DNA from: Planctomycetota bacterium
Lineage (GTDB): Bacteria > Planctomycetota > UBA1135 > UBA2386
NCBI GenBank assembly: GCA_016794425.1
Contig: JAEUHR010000053.1
Coordinates: 1 to 64,000, forward strand
DNA: 64,000 bases
Reading direction: 5' to 3'
Part shown: in pieces, positions 56,055 through 64,000 of the stretch
How positions within the stretch are numbered: position 1 is the stretch's first letter
Layout of the letters: each line of letters opens with the position of its first letter
Position numbers and translations under genes: made by a program
Notes under the pieces: generated by a model
What the model was told of the DNA's origin: nothing
Database searches by the model: none
What the model saw: the letters and a program-made list of their open reading frames with translations, nothing else

Positions 56055-56253
56055 CGGCGTCGCTTCCTGGCCAAGCAGGTGGTCGCGCGCGGCTGGGCGC
56101 GGCGCTGTCTCGTGCCGACGGCGAATGCGATCGGGGTGGCGGAGCCTGCTACGACCGATCTACTACCCGACGGCGGCGTACGGGCACTTCGGGCGTGACG
56201 ATCTGGAGTTGCCGTGGGAGGCCGTGCTGCCGCACGCGAACGCGCCACGCTGA
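56055..56253 (+). pseudogene. metK: Decayed 3' fragment of S-adenosylmethionine synthetase
   Basis: Two frames hold recognisable MetK. From 56064 the frame reads FLAKQVVARGWARRCLVPTA then NAIGVAEP (56124-56147), matching the conserved 'YVAKNVVAAGLADRC...YAIGVAEP'. From 56146, one frame over, it reads LLRPIYYPTAAYGHFGR and continues DDLELPWE, matching the C-terminus of MetK (LLHPIYKETAAYGHFGR in E. coli), down to a stop at 56251-56253. About 40 residues that normally lie between are deleted, with a frameshift at the joint. Upstream of 56055 a stop interrupts the frame and the remaining gene is gone. A functional metK must be elsewhere. No other gene is seen in the 423-base gap 55976-56398. Confidence 0.8.
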
Positions 56254-56398
56254 CCGTTGGCCATGGCGGCTGTCCGACGCCACACTGCCGGCACCAACGG
56301 CGGTCCGTTGCCCTGAGCCGCGACAGGAAAATCGCTGTCACCAACGGGAGCCCCCACCCGTGGAGCCCACGAACCCGGAACCCAAAGGACTCCACGCC

Positions 56399-58672
56399 AT
56401 GACCTCGACCCAGCTCCCGACCACGACCCACACCGGCGCCCGCCTCGTCGCGACCGACGGCCGCGACCTGCCGCTCCGCAGCACCGACCTGACCGTGACG
56501 GCCGGCGCCGGGCTTGCGCGCACGCGGCTCGTGCAGCGCTTCCACAACCCGCACGCGGAGCCCCTGACCGTCGACTACCTGCTGCCGCTGCCGGCCGACG
56601 GCACGGTGGCCGCGTTTGCATTCGTGCTCGGCGAACGCCGCATCCAGGGTGTGATCGAAGGCCGCAGCGCGGCGCGGGAACGCTTCGAACGTGCCCTCGC
56701 CGAGGGCCGCAGCGGTGCCTTGCTCGAGCAGGAGCGCAGCGCCCTGTTCGCGCAGACGATCGGCAACCTGCCGCCCGGGGCCGAGGTCGTGGTGGAGATC
56801 GAGGTCGACCAGCCGCTGCTGTGGTGCCGCGACGGGGAGTGGGAGTACCGCTTCCCGACCACGGTCGCGCCGCGCTACCTCGGCGGTGCGGGCCGGGTGC
56901 CGGATGCGGGGCGGGTCACCGTCGACGTCGGCACGACGGCGCTGGCGCCGCGGCTGACGCTGGCGCTCGCGATCGGCGATGGGCTGCGCGCGCCGCCGAC
57001 GTCGCCGTCGCACGCACTGTTGCACGACGGCGACCGCGTGGCATTGCCGCGCGAGGGGGTGCCGCTCGATCGCGATCTCGTGGTGCGCTGGCGCACGGCC
57101 GGTCCCGAAGTCGGCATCGCGCTGGTGACGGCGCGGCCGAGCGCCGGCACGGCGCACGGCGACGTCGGTTACGGGCTCCTCTCGCTGGTGCCGCCGCGCG
57201 ACGGTGGTCCGGTGCTCGCGCGCGACCTGACGGTGCTGCTCGACACGAGCGGCTCGATGCAGGGCGAACCGCTCGCGCAGGCGAAGGCGGTGGTGCGTGC
57301 GCTGCTCGCGGGGCTCACGGAACGCGACCAGCTGCAGATGGTCGAATTCTCGGACCGCGCGCGGCGCTGGCAGCGGCGGCCGACGGTGATGACGGCGCGC
57401 GGCAAGAAGCTGGCGCTGGCGTGGCTCGACGGGCTCGTCGCGTCGGGCGGCACGGAGATGGTGACCGGCGTGCGCGAGTCGCTGCGGTCGCTGCGCGCCG
57501 AAGCGCAGGGCCAGGTGCTGCTGGTCACCGACGGGCTCGTCGGTTTCGAGCGCGAGATCGTGCAGGCGCTGGTGGCGTCGCTGCCGGACAGCTGCCGCTT
57601 CCACGTGCTCGGCGTCGGTTCGGCGAGCAACCGTTCGCTGTCGCACGCGGTGGCGCGTGCGGGCCGCGGCGTCGAGGCGATCGTCGCGCTGGGCGAAGCG
57701 CCAACTCGCGCGGCCGAACGGCTCGACGCGGCGATGCGCGCGCCGGTCGTGGTCGAGCTGGTGCTGGCGGGCAGTGCGCTGTTGGACGCGGCGCCGGCGC
57801 GGCTGCCGGACCTGTTCGCCGGCGAGCCGGCGCGGATCTCGCTGCGGCTGCGGCCGGAGGGCGGCACGCTGCTGGTGCGCGGACGGGGCGCGGACGGACC
57901 GTTCGTGCAGCGCATCGAGGTGGCGCCGATCGGCAGTGGCAGCGGCCGACCGGAGGTGGTGACGCGGTGCGGGCGCGAGCTGGTCGACGATCTCGAGCTG
58001 GCGGCGGTGCGCGGCGATGCCGACGTGGACGCGCGCATCGAAGCGCTCGGGTTGTCGTTCGGGTTCGCGACGCGCTGCACGTCGTGGGTGGCGATCGGGG
58101 ACGAGGTGGTGGTGGATCCGACGGCGGCGACGCGGCGGGAGCGGATGCCGCACGAGTTGGCGTACGGGTTGTCGGCGGAAGGGGTCGGCCTGCGGGCGCC
58201 GGCGGAGGCGTGGGGGGCGGTGGCGACGGGGATGCTGTCGAGGTTGATGCCGCCGGCGCCCAAGGCGCAGCCGGGCGGTGCGGCGCGGTCGCGCAAGGCG
58301 AGAGAACAGGCGACCCCGGAGTTGCGCGACGACGAGCTGGCGGCGCCGGCGCGGCAACAGCCGCAGCTGCCGTTCGTGGCCGGGTCGTGGTTGCGCGGAC
58401 CGGCGGTGCTGCGCTGGCGCACGGGCGGCGAGCTCGCACTCGAACTGGTCGTCGCGGGAGGCGCGTGGCAGTTGCCCGAAGCGGTGGAACTGCGGTGGGC
58501 GGACGGTACGACGTGCTCGGTGTCGATCGACATCTCCCGCAGCACCGGGTCCGCTCTGCTCGGCGACGGCACGGTCGTTCGCCTCGTGCTGCGGCTGCCC
58601 GAGGGCGTGCCCGCGGCAGCGCCGGGGGAAGTGCGACTCGACGGGGTGCCGTTCGAGGTGCTCGCCGCATGA
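56399..58672 (+). CDS. VIT and von Willebrand A domain protein
   Basis: 757 residues with no signal peptide or membrane helix, so probably cytoplasmic. Residues 20-140 form a VIT (vault-inter-alpha-trypsin) domain: LTVTAGAGLARTRLVQRFHNP, then VDYLLPLPADGTVAAFAF. A VWA domain follows (about 270-440) with a full MIDAS (DTSGSMQG, then TD). The remaining third has an Ala/Arg-rich basic linker (PKAQPGGAARSRKARE) and a beta-rich end. VIT-VWA proteins bind other proteins through metal-dependent contacts. Its stop overlaps the ATG of an ECF sigma factor gene (ATGA), so it is in one operon with it and a small protein. Confidence 0.82.
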   Translation: MTSTQLPTTTHTGARLVATDGRDLPLRSTDLTVTAGAGLARTRLVQRFHNPHAEPLTVDYLLPLPADGTVAAFAFVLGERRIQGVIEGRSAARERFERALAEGRSGALLEQERSALFAQTIGNLPPGAEVVVEIEVDQPLLWCRDGEWEYRFPTTVAPRYLGGAGRVPDAGRVTVDVGTTALAPRLTLALAIGDGLRAPPTSPSHALLHDGDRVALPREGVPLDRDLVVRWRTAGPEVGIALVTARPSAGTAHGDVGYGLLSLVPPRDGGPVLARDLTVLLDTSGSMQGEPLAQAKAVVRALLAGLTERDQLQMVEFSDRARRWQRRPTVMTARGKKLALAWLDGLVASGGTEMVTGVRESLRSLRAEAQGQVLLVTDGLVGFEREIVQALVASLPDSCRFHVLGVGSASNRSLSHAVARAGRGVEAIVALGEAPTRAAERLDAAMRAPVVVELVLAGSALLDAAPARLPDLFAGEPARISLRLRPEGGTLLVRGRGADGPFVQRIEVAPIGSGSGRPEVVTRCGRELVDDLELAAVRGDADVDARIEALGLSFGFATRCTSWVAIGDEVVVDPTAATRRERMPHELAYGLSAEGVGLRAPAEAWGAVATGMLSRLMPPAPKAQPGGAARSRKAREQATPELRDDELAAPARQQPQLPFVAGSWLRGPAVLRWRTGGELALELVVAGGAWQLPEAVELRWADGTTCSVSIDISRSTGSALLGDGTVVRLVLRLPEGVPAAAPGEVRLDGVPFEVLAA

Positions 58673-59250
58673 CCGACGCGGCCTCGGACCTCGACGTGCA
58701 CCTCGCGGCGATCGTCGCCGGCGACACGGCTGCGTTCGCGGCCTTCGTCGCCGGCGTCGAACCGCTGCTGCGCCGCGCGCTGCGGGCGTTCGCGGCGGCG
58801 GTGGACGGCGAGTCGGTGGTGCAGGAGACGCTGCTGCGCGCCTGGCAAGTGGCGCCGCGCGTGGTGGCGGACGGCCGGCCCAACGGGCTCCTGCGGTGGT
58901 CCTTGGTGTGCGCGCGGAATCTGGCGATCGACGAACTGCGGCGTGCGCGGGTCGCGGCCGCGGCCGAGGCGGAGCTGTTGGCGCGCAGCGAGCGGGACGT
59001 GGCGGCGTGGGTGCCGCCGGATCCGTTGTTGCGCGAACGGATCGGCGAGTGCCGCAAGAAGCTGCCGCGTCAGCCAGCGCGGGCGCTGGCGGCTCGGCTC
59101 GAGGACACAGATGGGGTCGCGGACCGGGTGCTGGCGGAGCGCGTGGGGATGGCGTGGAACACGTTCTTGCAGAACATCACGCGCGCGCGGCGGCTCCTGG
59201 CGGCGTGTCTGCGGCGGGTGGGGGTTGTGGTCGGTGAGGAGGTAGTATGA
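58669..59250 (+). CDS. ECF-type RNA polymerase sigma factor
   Basis: 193 residues. Region 2 holds ESVVQETLLRAWQVAPR, the ECF version of the -10 recognition helix, and ARNLAIDELRRAR. Region 4 ends in RVGMAWNTFLQNITRARRLL. It should direct RNA polymerase to a set of stress or envelope promoters. Coupled in both directions (ATGA with the VIT-VWA gene and with the next small gene), a layout that resembles a sigma with its regulators. No conserved anti-sigma helix motif can be seen in the neighbours. Confidence 0.85.
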   Translation: MTDAASDLDVHLAAIVAGDTAAFAAFVAGVEPLLRRALRAFAAAVDGESVVQETLLRAWQVAPRVVADGRPNGLLRWSLVCARNLAIDELRRARVAAAAEAELLARSERDVAAWVPPDPLLRERIGECRKKLPRQPARALAARLEDTDGVADRVLAERVGMAWNTFLQNITRARRLLAACLRRVGVVVGEEVV

Positions 59251-59486
59251 AGCGGGATCCGGAGTGGACGTTGGTGGCGGCGGCGAGTTCGGCGTGGCGG
59301 CCGCGGGATCGCGCAGGGCAGGTGGCGGCGCATCCGGCGTTCCTGGATCTGGATGCAGCGGGGCGGGAGCGGCTGCATCGGGTGGTCGAGGAGTTGCGCG
59401 TGATGGAGGCGGGCTTGGATGCGGCGGGGTTGTCGGCGACGGGGCGGGTGGTGTTGGGGCGGATCCGTGGCGGAGGGCGCGCATGA
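59247..59486 (+). CDS. Small protein coupled to ECF sigma gene, function unknown
   Basis: 79 residues. It contains DPEWTLVAAAS and a helix with HRVVEELRVMEAGLDAAGL; no cysteine or histidine motif and no membrane helix, so it is not a zinc-finger anti-sigma factor of the ZAS type. Start codon overlaps the sigma stop codon (ATGA), strong evidence that it is real and co-translated. A role as sigma modulator is a guess from context. Confidence 0.6.
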   Translation: MKRDPEWTLVAAASSAWRPRDRAGQVAAHPAFLDLDAAGRERLHRVVEELRVMEAGLDAAGLSATGRVVLGRIRGGGRA

Positions 59487-59517
59487 TCGTCGCCGGTGTC
59501 GACCGGGTCGTCCGCTA

Positions 59518-59557
59518 CCCGGGGGCTGGTTCCACCACGGCGGCCACCGCCCCCCGG
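59518..59557. terminator. GC-rich hairpin between convergent genes
   Basis: CCCGGGGGCTGGT (59518-59530) faces ACCGCCCCCCGG (59546-59557), nearly complementary, with one bulged base. It lies between the small sigma-linked gene and the convergent peptidase gene. No T-run. Confidence 0.35.
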
Positions 59558-59562
59558 CACCC

Positions 59563-61755
59563 TCAGCTCCGCTCCGCCGGCCGCAGATGCCGACCGAGCC
59601 AGTCGCGCAGCAGCAGCAGGAAGTGCGCGCGGTCCTGGCCCTGCAGCGCGTGCTTCTGGCGCGGGTACGGCAGGTAGTCGACGAACTTGCCGGCGTCGAT
59701 GCAGGCGTCGACGAACTGCAGCGTGTGCGCCCACACCACGGTTTCGTCGGCGGTGCCGTGCACGACCAGCAGCGGCCGCTGCAGTTGGCCGACGAACGGC
59801 AGGCAGCTGGCCAGCCGGTAGCCGTCCTGGTTCTCGCCGGGCAGGTCGAGGTAGCGTTCGGTGTAGCCGGTCTCGTAGAGGCCCCAGTCGGTCACCGGCG
59901 CGCCGCTGACGCCGCACGCGAACGTGTCGCCGGCGGCCAGCAGCAGCCGCAGCGTCATGTAGCCGCCGTACGACCAGCCGTGCACGCCGATGCGCGCCGC
60001 ATCGACGAACGGCTGCTGCTTCAGCCATTCGACCGCGCGCAGCTGGTCCTGCACCTCGAGCACGCCGAGCCGGCGGTGCAGGCACTGTTCGAAGTCGATG
60101 CCGCGGTGCGGCGTGCCGCGGTTGTCGAGCCGGCACACGACGTAGCCCTCGGCGGCCAGCGCCTGCAGCCACAGCGGTGCGCCGCCGAGCCACGCGTCGG
60201 TGACCAGCTGCACGTGGGGGCCACCGTAGACGTAGAGCAGCACGGGACAGCGCTGGCCCTCCTGCAGGTCCGGCGGCAGCGCCACGTGGCCGTACAAGAC
60301 GACGTCGCCGTCGGTCTTGACCGTGAACATGCGCTGCGTCGGCAGCGCGAACCCGGCCAGCGCGTCGTCCGGCGCCGGCAGTGCGGTCACCTGCGCGGTG
60401 CGCAGGTCGAGCAGGCGCGCGGTCGGCGGCGTCTCGAGGTTCGACCAGACGACGCGCGCCGTGACGCCGTCGGGCGCCAGTTCGGCCTGGTGCGTGCCGC
60501 GTTCGCGCGTCAGCTGGCGCACTTCGTCGTGGTCGAGGCCGGCCGCGAACAGGTGGCGCTGGCGCGGATCCTCGCCGGACGCCGCAAACCAGACGGTCTT
60601 GCCGTCGGCAGAGATGCCGAGCAGTTCCTGCACGTCGAACGCGCCCATGGTGACCTGGCGCAGCAGCGTGCCGTCGGCGGCGTGCAGCCACAGGTGCCAG
60701 TGCCCGGCGCGCGGCGACCACCACAGGAACCGCCCGTCCGGCAGGAACGTCGGCGGGTGCTGCGGCTCGACCCACTCGGGGTCGCGTTCTTCGAGCAGCA
60801 CCGCGGCGCGCTTGCCGGTGGCGGCGTCGTAGGCGACCAGTTCACAGTGGTCCTGGCCGCGGTTCACGCGCGCGGCGACCAGCCGGCCCCGGCCGTCGAA
60901 CGTCAGGTTGGTCCAGTAGACGTCCTCGTCGGGGTCGGCATCGAGCCAGCGCACCGAGCCGTCGGTCGTGTCGGCGATGCCGACGCGCACGCGCGAGTGC
61001 ACGCTGCCGGCCATCGGGTAGCGGCCCGCTTCGGCGCGTGGCGGCTGCGCGGTCTCGTCCTGGTACGGATACGGCGCGATCGGCCGCAGGTCCTCGCGCG
61101 TGAACGCGAGCCAGCGCCCGTCGGCGCTCCAGAACAGCCCGCCGGCGATGCCGAACTCCGAGCGGTGTACGGCGGTGCCGTAGGCGATGTCGGCGCTGCC
61201 GTCGAACGTCAGCTGCCGTTCGCGGCCGTCGGCGCCGGCGAGCCACAGCTGGTGCGCGCGCACGTGCGCGACGTGGCGGTCGTCGGGCGCCAGCGCCAGC
61301 GGCGCGTCGGGCGCCGCAGCATCGACCTGCCACTGCAGCACGGCCACCGGCGGTGCGCTGGCACCGGGCTGCACGTGCAGCACGCGGTCGCCGGTCACCA
61401 CGCGCAGCGTGTCGGCTGCGACCCAGCGCAGTTCGGGGAACCGCGCCGGCCCCGTGCCCGCGTCGCCGAGCGCCTGCCGCAGCGCGGCGGCGGTCCACAG
61501 TGGCTCCTGGCGGACGGCGCCGTCCTGCAGCGCGTGCAGCGTCTGGCTGCCGTCGGCGGCGGTCATCACGACGGTGGCCGAACCGTCGGGCCGCCAGACC
61601 ACGCGGGGCAGTTCGCGGGCCAGCGCACGGCCGCGCTGCAGCAGCAGCGGCAGCGTCAGCTTCGGCGGCGCGGCCGGCGCCTCGGCCTGCGCGGCGACCG
61701 GCAGCAGCAGCAGCAGCGAGCAGATCGGGGTGAGGCCACGGAGCCGCGTCGTCAT
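59563..61755 (-). CDS. Dipeptidyl peptidase IV-like S9 peptidase
   Basis: 730 residues with a signal peptide (CSLLLLLPVAAQA), so exported. Residues 45-480 form the beta-propeller gate of the S9B family (EFGIAGGLFWSADGRWLAF, PDGRFLWWSPRAGH). The alpha/beta-hydrolase domain has the nucleophile GWSYGG, the catalytic Asp in HGTADETV and the His in PRQKHAL. It cuts dipeptides (usually Xaa-Pro) from peptide N-termini in the periplasm. ATG 61755 starts the signal peptide; the longer frame upstream is a shadow of the next gene. Confidence 0.9.
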   Translation of the reverse strand: MTTRLRGLTPICSLLLLLPVAAQAEAPAAPPKLTLPLLLQRGRALARELPRVVWRPDGSATVVMTAADGSQTLHALQDGAVRQEPLWTAAALRQALGDAGTGPARFPELRWVAADTLRVVTGDRVLHVQPGASAPPVAVLQWQVDAAAPDAPLALAPDDRHVAHVRAHQLWLAGADGRERQLTFDGSADIAYGTAVHRSEFGIAGGLFWSADGRWLAFTREDLRPIAPYPYQDETAQPPRAEAGRYPMAGSVHSRVRVGIADTTDGSVRWLDADPDEDVYWTNLTFDGRGRLVAARVNRGQDHCELVAYDAATGKRAAVLLEERDPEWVEPQHPPTFLPDGRFLWWSPRAGHWHLWLHAADGTLLRQVTMGAFDVQELLGISADGKTVWFAASGEDPRQRHLFAAGLDHDEVRQLTRERGTHQAELAPDGVTARVVWSNLETPPTARLLDLRTAQVTALPAPDDALAGFALPTQRMFTVKTDGDVVLYGHVALPPDLQEGQRCPVLLYVYGGPHVQLVTDAWLGGAPLWLQALAAEGYVVCRLDNRGTPHRGIDFEQCLHRRLGVLEVQDQLRAVEWLKQQPFVDAARIGVHGWSYGGYMTLRLLLAAGDTFACGVSGAPVTDWGLYETGYTERYLDLPGENQDGYRLASCLPFVGQLQRPLLVVHGTADETVVWAHTLQFVDACIDAGKFVDYLPYPRQKHALQGQDRAHFLLLLRDWLGRHLRPAERS

Positions 61756-61855
61756 GTGCGGGGGATCATGCGGTCGATACCGGCCCCATGCCACGGTTGC
61801 GCGGCCGCGACCGGGACCGCAACATCCGCAGCGACCGGACCGTGAGCCTCCTCCG

Positions 61856-63997
61856 TTGAACCCGAACGCGCCCGAGCCACGCCGTCCGATCGGCCGGGCG
61901 ACCCGCCTCGGGCTGGTCGGGGCCGGCTTCATCGCCGACGTGCACCTGCAGGTGCTGCGCGCCGTGGCCGGCGTCGAGGTCGTGGCGCTGTGCGACGCGG
62001 TGCGTTCGCGCGCCGAGCGGCTGGCCCGCCGCCACGGCGTGCCGCGCGTCTGCGGCGACGTCGCCGAGCTGCTGGCCCTCGGCACTGTCGATGCCGTGCA
62101 CGTGCTGGTGCCGCCGGCGGCGCACGCCGCGGTCGTGCGCCAGTGCCTGGAGCGCTCCGTGCACGTGCTGGTCGAGAAGCCGATGGTGCTGCGCGCCGCC
62201 GAGGTCGCCGAACTGGCCGCACTGGCGCGCGCGCACGGCTGCGTGCTGGCGGTCAACCACAACCAGGCGTTCCATCCGGCGATCGCGCTGCTGCAGCGGC
62301 ACCTCGCCGGCAACCGGCTCGGCCGCCTCGAACACCTCGCGCTGCAGCACCACGTGCCGTTGCGCCAGCTGCAGACCGGCGACGTCGGCCACTTCATGTT
62401 CCAGACCGAGGCGAACATCCTCTGGGAGCAGGGGGTGCACTTGTTCTCGATGGTCTGGGCGCTGCTGGGGCCGTGCCGGCGCGTGCAGGCGGTGCTCGGG
62501 CCGCGGCGGCCGCTGCCGAACGGCGTCGCGTTCGCGGTCGACTGGCACCTGCAGCTCGAATGCGAGCGCGGCACCGCCGGCATCCGCATGGCGTTCGGCC
62601 GGCCGTGGCTCGAGACCACGGTGCAGGCGATCGGCAGCGACGGCTCGGCCTGGCTCGACCTGCAGCGCGGCGCCTGCTGGCTGCGGCGCAAGACGCGCTG
62701 GCTTGACTTCCTGGACCACGGCCGCAACCTCGCGGCGGGTGCGTGGCACCTGGCCGGCCGCAGCATCGCCGCGGTCGCCGGCTACGGCCTGTCGTTGTTC
62801 GGCCTCGGCTTTCCGGACGATCCGTTCCTGCGCGGCATGCGCGGGTCGCTGCGCGGGTTCCACGCCGCCGTGCGCGGCGAACGCGAACTGCCGCCGGCGG
62901 CCAGTGCCGAGGCGGCGCGCGACGTGCTGCAGCTGTGCGAGGACGCGGCGCGCGCGGCCGGCGTCGCGCTGGCGCCGCCGCTGCCGCCGGCACCGCTGCC
63001 GGCGCCCGGTCCGGCACGGCCGGGCGAGGTCGTCGTGCTCGGCGGCACCGGTTTCCTCGGCCGCCGCTGCGTGCAGCGGCTGCGCGCCGCGGGTCGGCCG
63101 CTGACGCTGGTCGTGCGTCGGCCGCAGCTGCTGCCGCCGGAACTGCGCGACGGCAGCGTGCGCGTGTTCGCCGGCGACGCCGCCGATCCGGCGGTGCTGG
63201 CGGCGGCGTTCGTGGGCGCCGACGCCGTGCTGCACCTGGCGACCGCGGCCGGCGACGATGCCGGGGCGGTCGAGGCGGCGATGGCGGCGGCCGTGCGCGC
63301 GGCGGGGGCCGCGGCGCTGGCCGCGCGCGTGCGGCGGTTCGTCTACACCAGCAGCACCGCAGCGCTGTGGCTCGGTGCCGGCGGGCGCATCGACGGCAGC
63401 ACGGGCCCCGATCCGCGGCCGGCCGGTCGCGCCGCCTACGCGCGCGGCAAGATCGCCGCCGAACGCGAACTCGCCGCGCTCGCGGCGCAGGGCCTGCCGC
63501 TCGTGGTGGTGCGGCCGGCGATCGTCGTCGGCCACGACGGCGTGCCCGAACATTCGGGCGTCGGCCTGTGGGTGCGCGACAACCACTGCGTCGGCTGGGG
63601 CCGCGGCGCGCACCCGCTGCCGTTCGTGCTGGCAGACGACTGCGCGCAGGCGCTGGTCGCGGCGCTCGACGCGGCGGCGGCGGCCGGCCGCGCCTACAAC
63701 CTCGCCGGCGACGTGCGGCTGTCGGCGCGCGAGTGGGTGGCCGAACTGGCGCACCGCACCGGCCGCGACCACCACTTCCACCCGACCTCGTTGTGGTGGA
63801 TGTGGCTGCAGGAGTTCGCGAAGTACCTGGTCAAGGTCGCGGCGCGGCGGCCGCGCCAGTGGCCGGCCTACCGCGACCTCGCGTCGCGCAGCTTCCGCAC
63901 CGAACTCGACTGCAGCGACGCCAGGCGCGACCTCGGCTTCGCGCCCGAGGCCGACCGCGCGCGGTTCCTGCAGCGCGTGTTCGATCCGCAGCGATGA
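61856..63997 (+). CDS. Gfo/Idh/MocA oxidoreductase fused to NAD-dependent epimerase
   Basis: 713 residues. Residues 15-370 are a Gfo/Idh/MocA dehydrogenase (LGLVGAGFIADVHLQVL, VLVEKPMVLRAA, and the histidine-containing substrate region). After a Pro/Ala linker, residues 385-710 are an extended SDR epimerase/dehydratase (VVLGGTGFLGRRCVQRL; FVYTSSTAALWL; an AYARGKIAAE stretch that gives the YxxxK pair). Such fusions join two sugar-nucleotide steps and occur in surface polysaccharide clusters. The only good start is TTG 61856, since no ATG or GTG precedes the Rossmann loop in frame. Its stop overlaps an ATG at 63994, where another gene begins at the window edge. Confidence 0.82.
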   Translation: MNPNAPEPRRPIGRATRLGLVGAGFIADVHLQVLRAVAGVEVVALCDAVRSRAERLARRHGVPRVCGDVAELLALGTVDAVHVLVPPAAHAAVVRQCLERSVHVLVEKPMVLRAAEVAELAALARAHGCVLAVNHNQAFHPAIALLQRHLAGNRLGRLEHLALQHHVPLRQLQTGDVGHFMFQTEANILWEQGVHLFSMVWALLGPCRRVQAVLGPRRPLPNGVAFAVDWHLQLECERGTAGIRMAFGRPWLETTVQAIGSDGSAWLDLQRGACWLRRKTRWLDFLDHGRNLAAGAWHLAGRSIAAVAGYGLSLFGLGFPDDPFLRGMRGSLRGFHAAVRGERELPPAASAEAARDVLQLCEDAARAAGVALAPPLPPAPLPAPGPARPGEVVVLGGTGFLGRRCVQRLRAAGRPLTLVVRRPQLLPPELRDGSVRVFAGDAADPAVLAAAFVGADAVLHLATAAGDDAGAVEAAMAAAVRAAGAAALAARVRRFVYTSSTAALWLGAGGRIDGSTGPDPRPAGRAAYARGKIAAERELAALAAQGLPLVVVRPAIVVGHDGVPEHSGVGLWVRDNHCVGWGRGAHPLPFVLADDCAQALVAALDAAAAAGRAYNLAGDVRLSAREWVAELAHRTGRDHHFHPTSLWWMWLQEFAKYLVKVAARRPRQWPAYRDLASRSFRTELDCSDARRDLGFAPEADRARFLQRVFDPQR

Positions 63998-64000
63998 GCG
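63994..64000 (+). CDS. Start of the next gene, cut by the window edge
   Basis: ATG at 63994 overlaps the TGA of the fusion gene (ATGA). Only Met-Ser is visible, so nothing can be said about its product beyond probable translational coupling, consistent with a sugar-nucleotide or polysaccharide operon continuing to the right. Confidence 0.35.

Noticed and set aside
59487..59562. Extra small gene between the sigma-linked gene and the peptidase
   Set aside because: Only a hairpin is visible; no start codon with support.
61756..62766. Upstream extension of the S9 peptidase frame
   Set aside because: Shadow of the Gfo/Idh fusion gene; the signal peptide starts at 61755.

Overview
The window is about 64 kb of very GC-rich bacterial DNA, densely packed on both strands with roughly fifty genes. 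The gene content points to a Gram-negative, outer-membrane-bearing bacterium, most likely of the Planctomycetota or a neighbouring deep lineage; this is inference. The signs are a fused LpxC-FabZ protein, an Skp-like chaperone, a TorF-like porin, two GroELs, a membrane-anchored Ser/Thr kinase with a DMG instead of a DFG motif, a DUF1573 protein, and large secreted kelch and beta-helix proteins. No rRNA, tRNA, phage or CRISPR array was seen. Neighbouring genes are often coupled by ATGA or GTGA overlaps.

Layout. 1-7.9 kb: a partial AmmeMemoRadiSam protein B gene, a two-gene signalling operon (FHA-GAF-sigma54 activator and Ser/Thr kinase), a lipoprotein, acpS and a JAMM metalloprotease. 8-11.1 kb: an envelope operon (skp-like, lpxC-fabZ, Gfo/Idh oxidoreductase), followed by a structure that looks like 6S RNA in a gene-free gap. 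11.4-19.9 kb: LysM-YkuD transpeptidase, polysaccharide deacetylase, a lipoprotein, a DUF1573 protein, a GCS2-CBS amidoligase coupled to an aspartoacylase-type peptidase, and tryptophan 2,3-dioxygenase.

20-30.4 kb is the accessory part: two tandem carboxypeptidase-regulatory-fold membrane proteins, a 744-base stretch without a clear gene, a GT-C-like membrane protein, fructose-1,6-bisphosphatase, an IS1-like transposase and a kelch protein. Several genes here are less GC-biased at third codon positions. A 26-base motif occurs five times, alternating in orientation; two copies bracket the transposase as inverted repeats and sit on the stop codons of the two flanking genes.

30.5-45.4 kb is housekeeping: a MoaD-MoaE fusion, leucyl aminopeptidase, acetyl-CoA synthetase, a porin, a KaiC-like ATPase, a degenerate histidine phosphatase, small membrane proteins, and a heat-shock cluster (groL-groS-groL-dnaJ-grpE and an FmdB-type zinc ribbon). 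45.7-59.5 kb: NPCBM and VWA proteins, a dihaem peroxidase, a sensor kinase, an RNA uridine methyltransferase, a 59-residue SANT-like protein, two secreted proteins, a decayed metK remnant, and a coupled trio of VIT-VWA protein, ECF sigma factor and small protein. The last 4.5 kb holds a DPP-IV-like peptidase and a Gfo/Idh-epimerase fusion, with the next gene starting at the window edge.
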